This document shows positions 6,064 to 14,429 of a DNA stretch of 64,000 nt, piece after piece. The stretch's first letter is position 1; every line of letters starts with the position of its first letter. The position numbers and the translations under genes were made by a program. The DNA comes from Betaproteobacteria bacterium (GTDB lineage: Bacteria > Pseudomonadota > Gammaproteobacteria > Burkholderiales > SG8-39), in the NCBI GenBank assembly GCA_947482825.1, contig CANKMT010000009.1, positions 1 to 64,000 of the forward strand, written 5' to 3'. Under the pieces are notes generated by a model that worked only from the letters and a program-made list of their open reading frames with translations, was not told the DNA's origin and made no database searches.

Positions 6064-7215
6064 TTACACAAACATCCATTCCCATGGTTCGACCGTAACG
6101 CCGTCGTCCTTCCAAGGATCGTGCACCGGGGCCAGCAAGCGGGCTTCCGAGCCAGGATTCCTTTTTAGAAATGCTTTCAAGAGTTCAAGGTCGGGTTTTT
6201 TGACCGCTTCACGATCAAAGAGCTGGAATGCTCTGGTTTTGCCACCCAGTTCCGCTTCAACAAGGTGGACGACGCGTTTTCCGGTTGAGCGGTAGTATTG
6301 AAATGTGTGCCGCTTTCCCCCGCCGTACGTGTTTTTCGCCATTCGCTCGTTCATCAGAGTTATGTGCAGCCGCTTCATGAGCGGAGCCCCAAGATGACCG
6401 GCTATACCAGCGTCGAGCGGAAGGTATATCGGTTTTCCGGTGCCTGAGGGATGAGGGTCAAGGCGAATGAAAACAAAAAGCTCACAGAGCGCTTTTAGAT
6501 GAGTGCCGATTTTCTTGGGATTTGCCCGGGTTTGCCTGCTGAGCGCCGCCGCCGTGGGTTCCTCCAGGATTGCGGCGTGCCTAAGGAGCGCATAAGCCAG
6601 TTCGGTGTCAAGTTTCAGACGTTTGAATTGATGGATGTCCCGCTGGCAGGTCAGGTCGATCCAATCCTGAAAAAAATCGGCTCTTACGCTTTCCTCCCTG
6701 ACAAATGCAATTCCAGGCATACCCCCGGAGCCCAGGTACTTCAGACACTGCGCCCGGGTGGGTTCGGTTTTCCTGGTAGACAACCCCTGCACCTCGCGAA
6801 ACGTCAATGGGTACAGTCGAATCTTCCCCATTCTGCCGGTCAGCGATTCGCGTATGTTCTGAAGCAACGAAAATTCGGTGGAGCCCAGCAATAGAAAAGA
6901 TCCGGGCCGTCGATCGTTGTCGACCGCCAGTTTTATCGCATCAAAAAGCGCGGGCGACTTCTGAGCTTCATCGATGATGGCTGGTTTGGCGCCGGCGAGC
7001 GATGCGAGGAACGTCCGGGGACTATCCTGAGCCAGCGTCTGTTTGGATTTGTCGTCCAATGAGACGTAAGCGGAATTGGGCACCTTTTTGCCGAGGATTT
7101 CCCTCGCCAGGAAACTTTTGCCCGTCTGGCGCGCGCCCTGTATGGCTACGACCGGCGTGAAACGCAATCTTTTGAGCAGCAGGTCGGTTGCGATCCGTGG
7201 ACGTCCGTGTGGCAT
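6064..7215 (-). CDS. AAA_14/DUF4143-family P-loop ATPase
   Basis: The 383-residue protein starts with a P-loop NTPase domain: Walker A 'GARQTGKS' (about residues 27-34), Walker B 'PAIIDEAQ' (about 86-93) and sensor 'LLLGSTEFS'. The C-terminal half is of the DUF4143 type ('...FVFIRLDPHP...'), which carries a nuclease-like fold in many relatives. These ATPases are frequent in mobile and accessory regions; their biochemical role is largely unknown. Length is normal for the family. A strong hairpin lies 14 bp upstream of the ATG. The gene has replaced most of higB downstream, so it appears to be an insertion into a higBA locus. Confidence 0.8.
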   Translation of the reverse strand: MPHGRPRIATDLLLKRLRFTPVVAIQGARQTGKSFLAREILGKKVPNSAYVSLDDKSKQTLAQDSPRTFLASLAGAKPAIIDEAQKSPALFDAIKLAVDNDRRPGSFLLLGSTEFSLLQNIRESLTGRMGKIRLYPLTFREVQGLSTRKTEPTRAQCLKYLGSGGMPGIAFVREESVRADFFQDWIDLTCQRDIHQFKRLKLDTELAYALLRHAAILEEPTAAALSRQTRANPKKIGTHLKALCELFVFIRLDPHPSGTGKPIYLPLDAGIAGHLGAPLMKRLHITLMNERMAKNTYGGGKRHTFQYYRSTGKRVVHLVEAELGGKTRAFQLFDREAVKKPDLELLKAFLKRNPGSEARLLAPVHDPWKDDGVTVEPWEWMFV

Positions 7216-7228
7216 TTCGATATTTTAA

Positions 7229-7269
7229 CCCCCATCGATTTTGGAAAGCAATTCCAAATTCGATGGGGG
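7229..7269 (-). repeat. Long near-perfect hairpin upstream of the ATPase gene
   Basis: Arms 7229-7246 and 7252-7269 are complementary over 18 bp with one mismatch; the loop is five bases (agcaa). The outer part is CCCCCATCGA/TCGATGGGGG. If it lies in the ATPase mRNA leader it would fold next to the start region. It could instead be an operator or the end of a lost element. The remainder of the gap up to 7480 shows nothing I can identify. Confidence 0.6.
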
Positions 7270-7480
7270 TACGATCGAGCGATAGGAAAATCGATCTGCC
7301 CTCTCCTCGCACATCGGACCCATGAGATCTGTTGTGCCGCTTTTTCCATATCCACCCGCGACGTTGCAGAGCATGTTGGGCCTGCGATCAGCCAATTGCA
7401 ACTCTCGTCAGGTCAAAATTGAGCGAATCTCGGGCCGCACGAATGGTTCGCGCAGCGCGAGGCACAGGCACCGGGTGATG

Positions 7481-7546
7481 ACCGGTGCCGCGACCTGCAA
7501 CTACTTCTTCCGAGTCGCCTGAACGAAAGCCTGCCAACGCACGACA
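7481..7546 (-). repeat. Right copy of the 66-bp direct repeat (3' end of intact Bug gene)
   Basis: This is the copy still attached to the intact receptor gene at 7501-8484. It differs from the left copy (4300-4365) at only three positions and covers the last 46 bp of the gene plus 20 bp of downstream sequence. Confidence 0.85.
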
Positions 7547-8484
7547 TCTTCAGCCAGAAAACCTTCGAAGGCTTCGGCGCTCAGGTATGAAGTTTCACCC
7601 CCGGCGTTCGTCATTCGCGTTTTGACTTCTTCGCTCTGCGCGGCTGCTCCTGCAGCCGCCGACAACTTCTGGATGATCTCGCGCGGTGTTCCGACCGGCG
7701 CATGAAAGCCTTGCCAGCCCACGGCAGTCACCGCGGGGTAGCCTTCCTCCGCCATGGTCGGCACATCCGGGAAAAATGCGGAACGCTTGTCGCCTATGGT
7801 GGCCAGGGCTTTCATTCGTCCCGAGCGCAATGAAGGAAGCACGATGCTGCCGGCCGAAATCGTCATGCTCAGCGTGCCGTTGATGATGTCGGGCACGATC
7901 GGGGCGCCTCCTTTGTAGACGATATGCGTCAACTCGATTCCCGCTACCTTCTGGAGCATGCCGACCGACATGGATTGCGGCGTCCCCGTACCGGGGTCGC
8001 CAATCGGCAGCCCGGGCTTCGCCTTCGCAAGCGCGATGAATTCTCTTAGCGAGTTCGCCGGCAAACTGGTCGGCACAACAAGGACGCTGGGCGATGTGGA
8101 AAACCGCGCGACCGGCATAAAGTCGCTCGACTTCCAGCGAAGGTCCGGGTCGACCATGGGGTTCAGGAATATGGCCGCATTGCTTGCCAGCAACGTGTAG
8201 CCGTCGGCATCGGCCTTCGCCACCACCTCGGTGCCGATATTGCTGACTGCGCCAGGGCGGTGTTCGATGAGGATGGGCTGCCCGAGGTCCAGGCTCATGC
8301 GGGTGGTCATGATGCGGGTCATCACGTCGACCACACCGCCGGCCGGCCACGGAACGACCACCCGGATTGCCTTGGCGGGCCAGGTCTGCGCGATTGCACA
8401 GGCGGACATGACGGCAGCCGATACCACGAGGGCGCAAATCGCGGCCTTGAGAGCGGCCCGAGCATCGACGGTCTGATTCAGCAT
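7501..8484 (-). CDS. Bug/TctC-family periplasmic solute receptor
   Basis: The 327-residue protein has an N-terminal export signal (hydrophobic 'AAICALVVSAAVMSACAIA') and the Bug fold: 'PAKAIRVVVPWPAGGVVDVM', 'AKADADGYTLLASNAA', and the ligand-loop region 'HIVYKGGAPIVPDI'. The ATG at 8484 lies 1 bp after the stop of the dioxygenase gene upstream, so the two are co-translated. The last codons are duplicated at 4320-4365. It sits at the end of an operon that also encodes a PotABCD-like importer, so two different uptake systems appear in one transcript. Confidence 0.9.
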   Translation of the reverse strand: MLNQTVDARAALKAAICALVVSAAVMSACAIAQTWPAKAIRVVVPWPAGGVVDVMTRIMTTRMSLDLGQPILIEHRPGAVSNIGTEVVAKADADGYTLLASNAAIFLNPMVDPDLRWKSSDFMPVARFSTSPSVLVVPTSLPANSLREFIALAKAKPGLPIGDPGTGTPQSMSVGMLQKVAGIELTHIVYKGGAPIVPDIINGTLSMTISAGSIVLPSLRSGRMKALATIGDKRSAFFPDVPTMAEEGYPAVTAVGWQGFHAPVGTPREIIQKLSAAAGAAAQSEEVKTRMTNAGGETSYLSAEAFEGFLAEDVVRWQAFVQATRKK

Positions 8485-8485
8485 G

Positions 8486-9568
8486 TCATGCCTCAAGCGG
8501 TGCGATCAGGGGGACACCCGTCATCCAGATGCCGCTCGGACGGCCGCCCGCGGTGACGCCGGAGTATTGGTTCAGGAACGCCGGCAATTCAGGGCCGTCA
8601 TCGCAAGCCAGCCACAGCCGCATCAAGTGGCGCCGTTTCGCGGGTTCGGGCCAATCCTCATAGGCCGTGCGTGAGTGAAAGACGAAGTGATTGCAGATGA
8701 TCTGCACATCGCCGGGACGAAACTCCATGTCAAAGTAAAAGCGCGGATCGCCAGCAAGCGATTCGAGGTAGTCCATCGCGTCGATCTGCACAGCGGTCAG
8801 ACGCGGCACGTCCGGGAATCCCTGGGATTTGTTGATCGCATTGCGGCCATAGACGGCGATCATGCGCTCGGCGGTCGGAGAGAAAACCCGCATTTCGGCA
8901 TAGTGGATCTTGCCATCCGGAATCTCGCCCCAGCGCGTGTAATGGACGGGCAACATCAGCGCTCGCGCGAAGTCAGGACGACTGCGCACCATCTCGTTCC
9001 AGAGGGTGGTCGAACTGACGAGGGTCGACAACCCACCCGCTTTGGAAGTCTTCAGGCAGAGCAGGCAGACCAGGTCGGCAAAATCACAGTGAAAGTAGAG
9101 GCGCGCCGTGGTCTGATAGCCGCGCACTTCGGGGTCGGCGAGGTCCAGGCCGAGGTTCTTCACATGCCCGAGGACATGACCCTTGCCGTTCTGCGACACG
9201 GCATCGCCCAAATACCGCCCGATCCCCCAATAGGCGAGTGCTGCACGGCTCTGGCTCATGCGCTCCACCGGCAATCCACGCAACAGCGCAAAGCCGCGTC
9301 CCTTCAGGGCTTCGCCGCGAAGCCCGGCGAGCCTTGCCGCAAGCGTCGGAAGCGGGAAGTGTTCGCGGCGTACATCGATCATAGCCAGGCCGGACCGTTC
9401 TGCGACGCTCACCGCGGCAACGATCTCGTCGATTTCGGCGGAACTGAATACGTGGATCCAGTCCTTCCGCTGCGCCATCTGCGGCCCGTACCACGCTTGC
9501 GGATTGCGAAAAATCGGGAGAGCGCTTGCGAGCGGGGCGTCAGGTTCTTGCCTGGTATCTGTCTTCAT
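8486..9568 (-). CDS. TauD-like Fe(II)/2-oxoglutarate dioxygenase
   Basis: The 360-residue protein belongs to the longer TauD/TfdA branch. The iron ligands are visible as HxD in 'YFHCDFADLVCLL' and the distal His in 'ICNHFVFHSRTAYED'; the cosubstrate Arg is in 'RRHLMRLWLACDD'. The ATG at 9568 is chosen because it follows the ATPase gene by only 11 bp and the protein reads naturally from MKTDTRQEPD. It lies between an ABC importer and a Bug receptor gene on the same strand, so it likely oxidises a compound brought in by one of them. Confidence 0.85.
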   Translation of the reverse strand: MKTDTRQEPDAPLASALPIFRNPQAWYGPQMAQRKDWIHVFSSAEIDEIVAAVSVAERSGLAMIDVRREHFPLPTLAARLAGLRGEALKGRGFALLRGLPVERMSQSRAALAYWGIGRYLGDAVSQNGKGHVLGHVKNLGLDLADPEVRGYQTTARLYFHCDFADLVCLLCLKTSKAGGLSTLVSSTTLWNEMVRSRPDFARALMLPVHYTRWGEIPDGKIHYAEMRVFSPTAERMIAVYGRNAINKSQGFPDVPRLTAVQIDAMDYLESLAGDPRFYFDMEFRPGDVQIICNHFVFHSRTAYEDWPEPAKRRHLMRLWLACDDGPELPAFLNQYSGVTAGGRPSGIWMTGVPLIAPLEA

Positions 9569-9579
9569 GGCGCTCAGAT

Positions 9580-10623
9580 CTAGTCGACCACGAACGCGTC
9601 GCCGATGCTCCATGCCACGGAGAGCTTGTCGCCCTCCTTCGGCGCACCCTCACCGGAAGAAGACGCGCTGACCAACAGCCTGTTTCCCGCTTCCGAAACC
9701 AGGTCGTATTCGGTCACGGGCCCAAGGTAAGTCACCGCTTTCACCGTGACCGGCAGGCTGTTTCCCGGCGTTGCCAAGGGCGTCAGGACGCCATGTTCGG
9801 GCCGGAAACACAGCGCCGCAGGCCCTATCGAATGCTCCCCGCTGAATTGCAACGCCTGCCCGTTGGCCGTCTCGAATCGCCCCGGCCCGGTCACGTGGCC
9901 TTCGATGAAATTGCACTTGCCGATGAAGCCGGCCACGAACCGCGACACCGGCCGCTTGTAAAGGTCTTCGGCCGACCCCAGCTGCTCCAGCCTGCCGTGG
10001 TTCATCACGCCGATGCGGTCGGCGATGGCCATCGCCTCTTCCTGGTCGTGGGTCACGAAGACCGAGGTGATGCCCGCCTGCCGCTGCAGCTCGCGGATTT
10101 CAGTGCGCATCTGGCCGCGCAGCTTGGCGTCGAGCGCCGAGAACGGCTCGTCGAGGAGCAGCACCTCGGGCTCGTGCGCCATCGCGCGGGCGAGCGCCAC
10201 GCGCTGCTGCTGGCCGCCGGAGAGCGCGCGCGGCGAGCGCTCGGCCAGCGCCTCCATCTGCACCCAGTGCAACATCTCGGTCACACGGGCGGCGATCTTC
10301 GCCTTGTCCCACCCGCGCACTTTGAGGCCGAATTCGACGTTCTTCGCCACGGTGAGGTGGGGGAAAAGGGCGTATCCCTGGAACACCATGCCGACGTTCC
10401 TCTTGTGCACCGGGACACGCGTCACGTCGCGCCCGCCGAACCTCACCGTCCCCGCGGTTGGCGCCACGAATCCCGCGATCATGCGCAATGTGGTGGTCTT
10501 GCCGCACCCGCTGGGCCCGAGCAATGCGAGCAGTTCACCGTCGAGGATCTCGATCGAAACGTCGTCCACCGCGGCGAGCGTCCCGTAGGTCTTGCGGATG
10601 TTGCTAAGCGTAACTCCGGCCAT
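9580..10623 (-). CDS. potA: PotA-like ABC importer ATPase
   Basis: The 347-residue ATPase carries Walker A 'GPSGCGKTT', signature 'LSGGQQQR', Walker B 'VLLLDEPFSALD' and the switch His in 'VFVTHDQEEAM'. A C-terminal TOBE-type domain of about 110 residues follows, as in polyamine and iron importers (PotA/FbpC group). It is the cytoplasmic motor for the two permeases and the binding protein encoded upstream on this strand. Spacing to the permease gene is 4 bp. Spermidine/putrescine is the usual substrate of the group, but the neighbouring dioxygenase and dipeptidase homologue suggest another one. Confidence 0.92.
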   Translation of the reverse strand: MAGVTLSNIRKTYGTLAAVDDVSIEILDGELLALLGPSGCGKTTTLRMIAGFVAPTAGTVRFGGRDVTRVPVHKRNVGMVFQGYALFPHLTVAKNVEFGLKVRGWDKAKIAARVTEMLHWVQMEALAERSPRALSGGQQQRVALARAMAHEPEVLLLDEPFSALDAKLRGQMRTEIRELQRQAGITSVFVTHDQEEAMAIADRIGVMNHGRLEQLGSAEDLYKRPVSRFVAGFIGKCNFIEGHVTGPGRFETANGQALQFSGEHSIGPAALCFRPEHGVLTPLATPGNSLPVTVKAVTYLGPVTEYDLVSEAGNRLLVSASSSGEGAPKEGDKLSVAWSIGDAFVVD

Positions 10624-10627
10624 CGGA

Positions 10628-11437
10628 CTAGAACACCTTTCCGAGTTTGACGAAGCGGTCCGAAACGATCAGCGCCGCACCGATGATGAAGATCTGGACC
10701 GTCGCGACCGCCGCGATCGTAGGGTCGAGGCTCCATTCGAGGTAGTTCAGGATCGCAATCGGCAGCGTGGTCTTGCCGGGTCCGACCAGGAACAGCGATT
10801 TCTCCAAGTCGGAGAACGAGGCGATGAACGAGAACATGGCGGCGGCGATCATCCCGGGGCGGATGATGGGCAGCGTGACGTAGAAGAAGGTCTGCAGCGC
10901 GTTCGCGCCCAGGCTGCGGGCGGCCTCCTCGGAGATCGTGTTCGCGGAAACCAGCGACGCGCACACCAGCCGCAAGGTCCAGGGAAGCGCCACCAGGGTG
11001 TGCGCGATCACCAGGCCCGTGAAGGTTGCAGCGAGCTGGAAATTGGTGAGGATCTCGAGTTCGATGAAGTAGATGTAGACCGCCGCGCCAGCCACGATGG
11101 CCGGCACATACATCGGGGAAAGCAGGGTCTGTCGGATGGTCTCCCGCCCCGGGAAGGGAAAGCGCTCGATGGCCAGCGCCGCGGGCACGCCGAGGGCAAG
11201 GGACGCCAGGGTCGCGCACAGGCCCACCTTGACGCTCATGAGGAACCCGTTGGCGAAGTCGGCCATCTCGGAGGCGCGCGCATACCAGCTGAGCGTATAG
11301 CCGGTGGGCGGGAAGGACAGGATCTTTTCGGCGAAGAAACTGACCCAGACGATCATCAGCAGCGGCGCGATCACGAACGCGAAGATCGCGACCACCAGGG
11401 CAAGGTACGCCAGCCGCCCGAGGGACAGTGCGCCCAT
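10628..11437 (-). CDS. potC: PotC-like ABC permease
   Basis: The 269-residue protein is an inner-membrane permease of the BPD_transp_1 family with about six membrane segments, beginning with 'LAYLALVVAIFAFVIAPLLM'. The cytoplasmic EAA loop 'EEAARSLGANALQTFFYVTL' contacts the ATPase. It pairs with the permease whose gene ends 3 bp upstream. Confidence 0.92.
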   Translation of the reverse strand: MGALSLGRLAYLALVVAIFAFVIAPLLMIVWVSFFAEKILSFPPTGYTLSWYARASEMADFANGFLMSVKVGLCATLASLALGVPAALAIERFPFPGRETIRQTLLSPMYVPAIVAGAAVYIYFIELEILTNFQLAATFTGLVIAHTLVALPWTLRLVCASLVSANTISEEAARSLGANALQTFFYVTLPIIRPGMIAAAMFSFIASFSDLEKSLFLVGPGKTTLPIAILNYLEWSLDPTIAAVATVQIFIIGAALIVSDRFVKLGKVF

Positions 11438-11439
11438 GC

Positions 11440-12306
11440 TCAGAAGTACTTGCGGCTGAGGAACCGCGTGGACAGGACCGTGAGCACCAGCGTCACCACC
11501 ATGAGGATGCAGGCGAGCGTCGAGCCGAACGGCCAGTTGTTGGCCTTCGCGATCTGGTCATACACCGCCGGCCCCATCATCTTCATGGTCGGGCCGCCGA
11601 TCAGCACCGGGGTGGCGTAGGCGTTCATTGCCAGCGCGAAGGAGATCGCCGCAGCGGCGACCACCCCGGGCATGGCCAGGGGCAGCACCACCTCGAAAAC
11701 GGTGCGCAGCGGCGAATGGCCCAGCGACTGGCCGGCTTCCTCGAGGCTGGTGGGTATGGCGTCCATCACGCTCTGCAGCGTGATGATCGCGAACGGCAGC
11801 AGGACGGACACCAGCGCGATGACCACGGCCGTCGGGGTGTAGAGGATCTTGATCGGCTCCTCGATCAGGCCCACGCCCAGCATCACCGCGTTGGCCACGC
11901 CCTTGGTGCCCATCACGATCATCCAGGCCGCCGAACGGACCGCGTTCCCCAGCAGCAGGGGCAACATGGTCAGGATGATCAGCCAGCCGCGCAGGCGCTG
12001 CGACTCCACCCGCGAGATGTAATACGCGACCGGAAACGCAAGCAGCATCACGATCACGGTCGACAGCGCCGCGATGTAGGCCGTGGTCGAGAGCACGTTC
12101 TGGTAGAACGGGTCGGCCACGGCCTGCACGTAATTGCCCGGGCTGAAGATCCCGAGCATCAGCTTGACCGGATCGTACTTGTCGAAGCTGTAGCGAAGGA
12201 TCAGCGCGAGCGGCGCGAGCAGGAACGCCGCAACCAGGAAGAGCGCCGGCACGACCAGCGCCGACCCGCCCCAGTTGCGGCCCTCCCGCATCTCGCCCGC
12301 GCTCAC
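11440..12306 (-). CDS. potB: PotB-like ABC permease
   Basis: The 288-residue permease has an N-terminal segment 'ALVVPALFLVAAFLLAPLAL' and an EAA loop 'LEEAGQSLGHSPLRTVFEVV'. It forms the transmembrane heterodimer with the PotC-like protein. Its gene follows the binding-protein gene by 22 bp in the same transcript. Confidence 0.92.
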   Translation of the reverse strand: MSAGEMREGRNWGGSALVVPALFLVAAFLLAPLALILRYSFDKYDPVKLMLGIFSPGNYVQAVADPFYQNVLSTTAYIAALSTVIVMLLAFPVAYYISRVESQRLRGWLIILTMLPLLLGNAVRSAAWMIVMGTKGVANAVMLGVGLIEEPIKILYTPTAVVIALVSVLLPFAIITLQSVMDAIPTSLEEAGQSLGHSPLRTVFEVVLPLAMPGVVAAAAISFALAMNAYATPVLIGGPTMKMMGPAVYDQIAKANNWPFGSTLACILMVVTLVLTVLSTRFLSRKYF

Positions 12307-12328
12307 CGCCGCTCTGCCGAGCCCCCGT

Positions 12329-13366
12329 TCAGGTGCTGAGGAAGTCCTTCTTCCACCAATCGAGCCACTTGGTGACGTTCTCGGCCCAGTACTTCTGGTC
12401 GTAATAATGCAGCGCCGCAGTCTGCGCCGGCGTGAACGCGATCTTCGTTCCGACTTCGCCGGGGATGCTGACCGCGGTGATCGGCGGCGCGTAGAAGTTG
12501 TCCGAGCACAGGTTGCGCATGCCCGTCGGGTCGATCAGCGCGTTCAGGTACGCGTAGGCACCATCCTTGTTGGCCGCGCGCTTCGGAATCACGACGCCGA
12601 ACACCGTGTGGATGCCGCCTTCCTTGGGCGAGACGACGCGCACGTTGAGGCCGTCCTTCTGCCACTGCAGGCCGCGCGCCTTCCAGTTGCCCATCATCCA
12701 GATCTCCTCGGCCTTCAGAGCCGCCTGCGCCTGCTGGTGCGAAGGGTAGACCTTGGGCTGGACCGCCTTTTTCCACTCGAGCAGCAGCTTCTTGGCGCCC
12801 TCGAAGTTGTCCATCTTGCCGCCGGCGAGGATGCTCGCCACCTGCATGGCCGCCCCGTAGTTCTGGTCCATCACGCCGATCTTGCCGGCGTACTTCGGGT
12901 TCCACATGTCTGCGTAGGACGTGACCGGATCCTTGATCTTGTCGACCAGGTAGACCATTTCCCAGGCGGAGTACAGCCAGGGCATGAAGTACGGCCGCTT
13001 CATCTTTTCGATCATGGTCTTGGCATTCGGGATCTTCGAGTAGTCGATGGTCTCGAGGGCTTCCTGGATATTCAGCGTGTAGGCCTCGGCCTCCGCGAAG
13101 TGGGCGACGTCGACGGTCCCGCGCGGCAAGCGTTTCTCGGCAAGCAGCTTGGTCATGCGCTGGGGCTGCTCGTTCAGGTCGCGCACGATGGTCCAGCCGT
13201 TCTTCTCGAGCAGCGGCGCCTCGATATGCTTCACGGTGCGGTCGTTCCAATCGCCGCCCCAGTTGGTGACCACGATCTGCTTTGCCTGCGCATGGGCGGT
13301 TCGTACACCCAACACTCCCGCTCCCGCCACTGCCAGCCCTGCCCCTACGAATTCTCTGCGCTTCAT
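12329..13366 (-). CDS. potD: PotD-like periplasmic binding protein with Tat-type signal
   Basis: The 345-residue protein starts 'MKRREFVGAGLAVAGAGVLG' and reads like a twin-arginine-style or Sec signal ending at 'AHA'. The mature part has the PotD/SBP_bac_8 features 'IVVTNWGGDWNDRTVKHIEA' and 'MKRPYFMPWLYSAWEMVYLV'. The ATG at 13366 follows a clear GGAGGGTT ribosome-binding site; the longer frame upstream overlaps the next gene out of phase and is rejected. It delivers substrate to the PotBC-like permeases. Confidence 0.92.
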   Translation of the reverse strand: MKRREFVGAGLAVAGAGVLGVRTAHAQAKQIVVTNWGGDWNDRTVKHIEAPLLEKNGWTIVRDLNEQPQRMTKLLAEKRLPRGTVDVAHFAEAEAYTLNIQEALETIDYSKIPNAKTMIEKMKRPYFMPWLYSAWEMVYLVDKIKDPVTSYADMWNPKYAGKIGVMDQNYGAAMQVASILAGGKMDNFEGAKKLLLEWKKAVQPKVYPSHQQAQAALKAEEIWMMGNWKARGLQWQKDGLNVRVVSPKEGGIHTVFGVVIPKRAANKDGAYAYLNALIDPTGMRNLCSDNFYAPPITAVSIPGEVGTKIAFTPAQTAALHYYDQKYWAENVTKWLDWWKKDFLST

Positions 13367-13404
13367 GGAACCCTCCGTGTGATTGGATGACTGCCTGTCG
13401 ATTC

Positions 13405-14412
13405 CTACTTCCAGACCTGCTTGCAGACCCGGTAAAAATTGCCGCCGAGGATGCCGCGGATGTCGGCCTCGGAATAATTCTTCCTGCACATGAGCTCGGC
13501 GAGATCCTCGATCTGCTCGGGCTGCACGAACTTGGTATGCCGGTTCGGCTTGCCGTTGTTGTGGGGCCAGGCATCCGGGCTGGCGTCCACGTAATTCCAG
13601 AAACCGGCCACGTCCTTGACGTAGTCCAGGCCGATGCCGGCGTGCTTGGCGCCGACGAGGTTCACGATGTGGTCCAGGTGCCTGAACATGGATTCGCTGG
13701 TCGCCTCCATGTCGTCGATGAATTCGCCAAGGCCGTTCACGCCGATCACTCCTCCGGTTTCGGCGCACTTCCTGATCTGGTCGTCCTTGATGTTGCGGTA
13801 GTGGGGATACACCGAGTACGCGCAGCAGTGCGAGAAGATGCACGGCGAAGTGCTCGCCTCCATCGCCTCCATGGTCGTGCGGTAGCCCGTGTGCGTTCCA
13901 TCGACCAGCATGCCGACGCGGTTCATTTCCCTGATCACGGTGAGCCCGTAACGCGAAAGCCCGGCGTCGGTGCGCTCGGCGCAGCCGTCGCCCACCAGGT
14001 TCTTCTGGTTATAGGCCATCAGCATGTGCCTCACGCCCAGGCGATAAAACACCTCGATCAGGCCCGGATCGTTGCCGAGCACGTTGGTGCCCTGGAAGTT
14101 GATCGTGATTGCGAGCTTGCCTTCCTTCTGCGCCTGTTCGACGTCATCGGTGCCGCTGACGAACCGATACAGCTCAGGATGCCTTGCGCAGACCGCGTAG
14201 ACCTTGCCGATATTGGCGAGCGCCTCCTCGGGGCCGAACGTCTTGTCGCCGCCGAGCGTAAGCGAGACCAGCCCGAACCCTGCCTTTCTCATGCGCGGCA
14301 GGGTGATCCCATCCGTCGCATGCTGCATGCCGTAGGGCACCGTCATGTCCCACACGAGCGAAGACCTGTAGAGGGCCCGCGCCTTTTCGCTGATCGTCAC
14401 TGGTTCGGCCAC
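13405..14412 (-). CDS. Peptidase M19 (membrane dipeptidase-like) homologue with altered metal site
   Basis: The roughly 335-residue protein aligns with renal-type dipeptidases: 'VDGTHTGYRTTMEAM' and 'FSHCCAYSVYPHYRNIKDDQ' correspond to the regions holding two zinc-binding histidines, and 'GVIGVN' follows as expected. The N-terminal HxD ligand pair is not present (the segment reads 'VWDMTVPYG') and the bridging Glu is Gln ('INFQGTN'). It may bind one metal or act on non-peptide amides. A GTG at 14412 with GGAG seven bases upstream is the best start. It sits at the head of the PotDBCA-like operon, 38 bp upstream. Confidence 0.75.
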   Translation of the reverse strand: MAEPVTISEKARALYRSSLVWDMTVPYGMQHATDGITLPRMRKAGFGLVSLTLGGDKTFGPEEALANIGKVYAVCARHPELYRFVSGTDDVEQAQKEGKLAITINFQGTNVLGNDPGLIEVFYRLGVRHMLMAYNQKNLVGDGCAERTDAGLSRYGLTVIREMNRVGMLVDGTHTGYRTTMEAMEASTSPCIFSHCCAYSVYPHYRNIKDDQIRKCAETGGVIGVNGLGEFIDDMEATSESMFRHLDHIVNLVGAKHAGIGLDYVKDVAGFWNYVDASPDAWPHNNGKPNRHTKFVQPEQIEDLAELMCRKNYSEADIRGILGGNFYRVCKQVWK

Positions 14413-14429
14413 TCGGGGGATCTCCAAGT

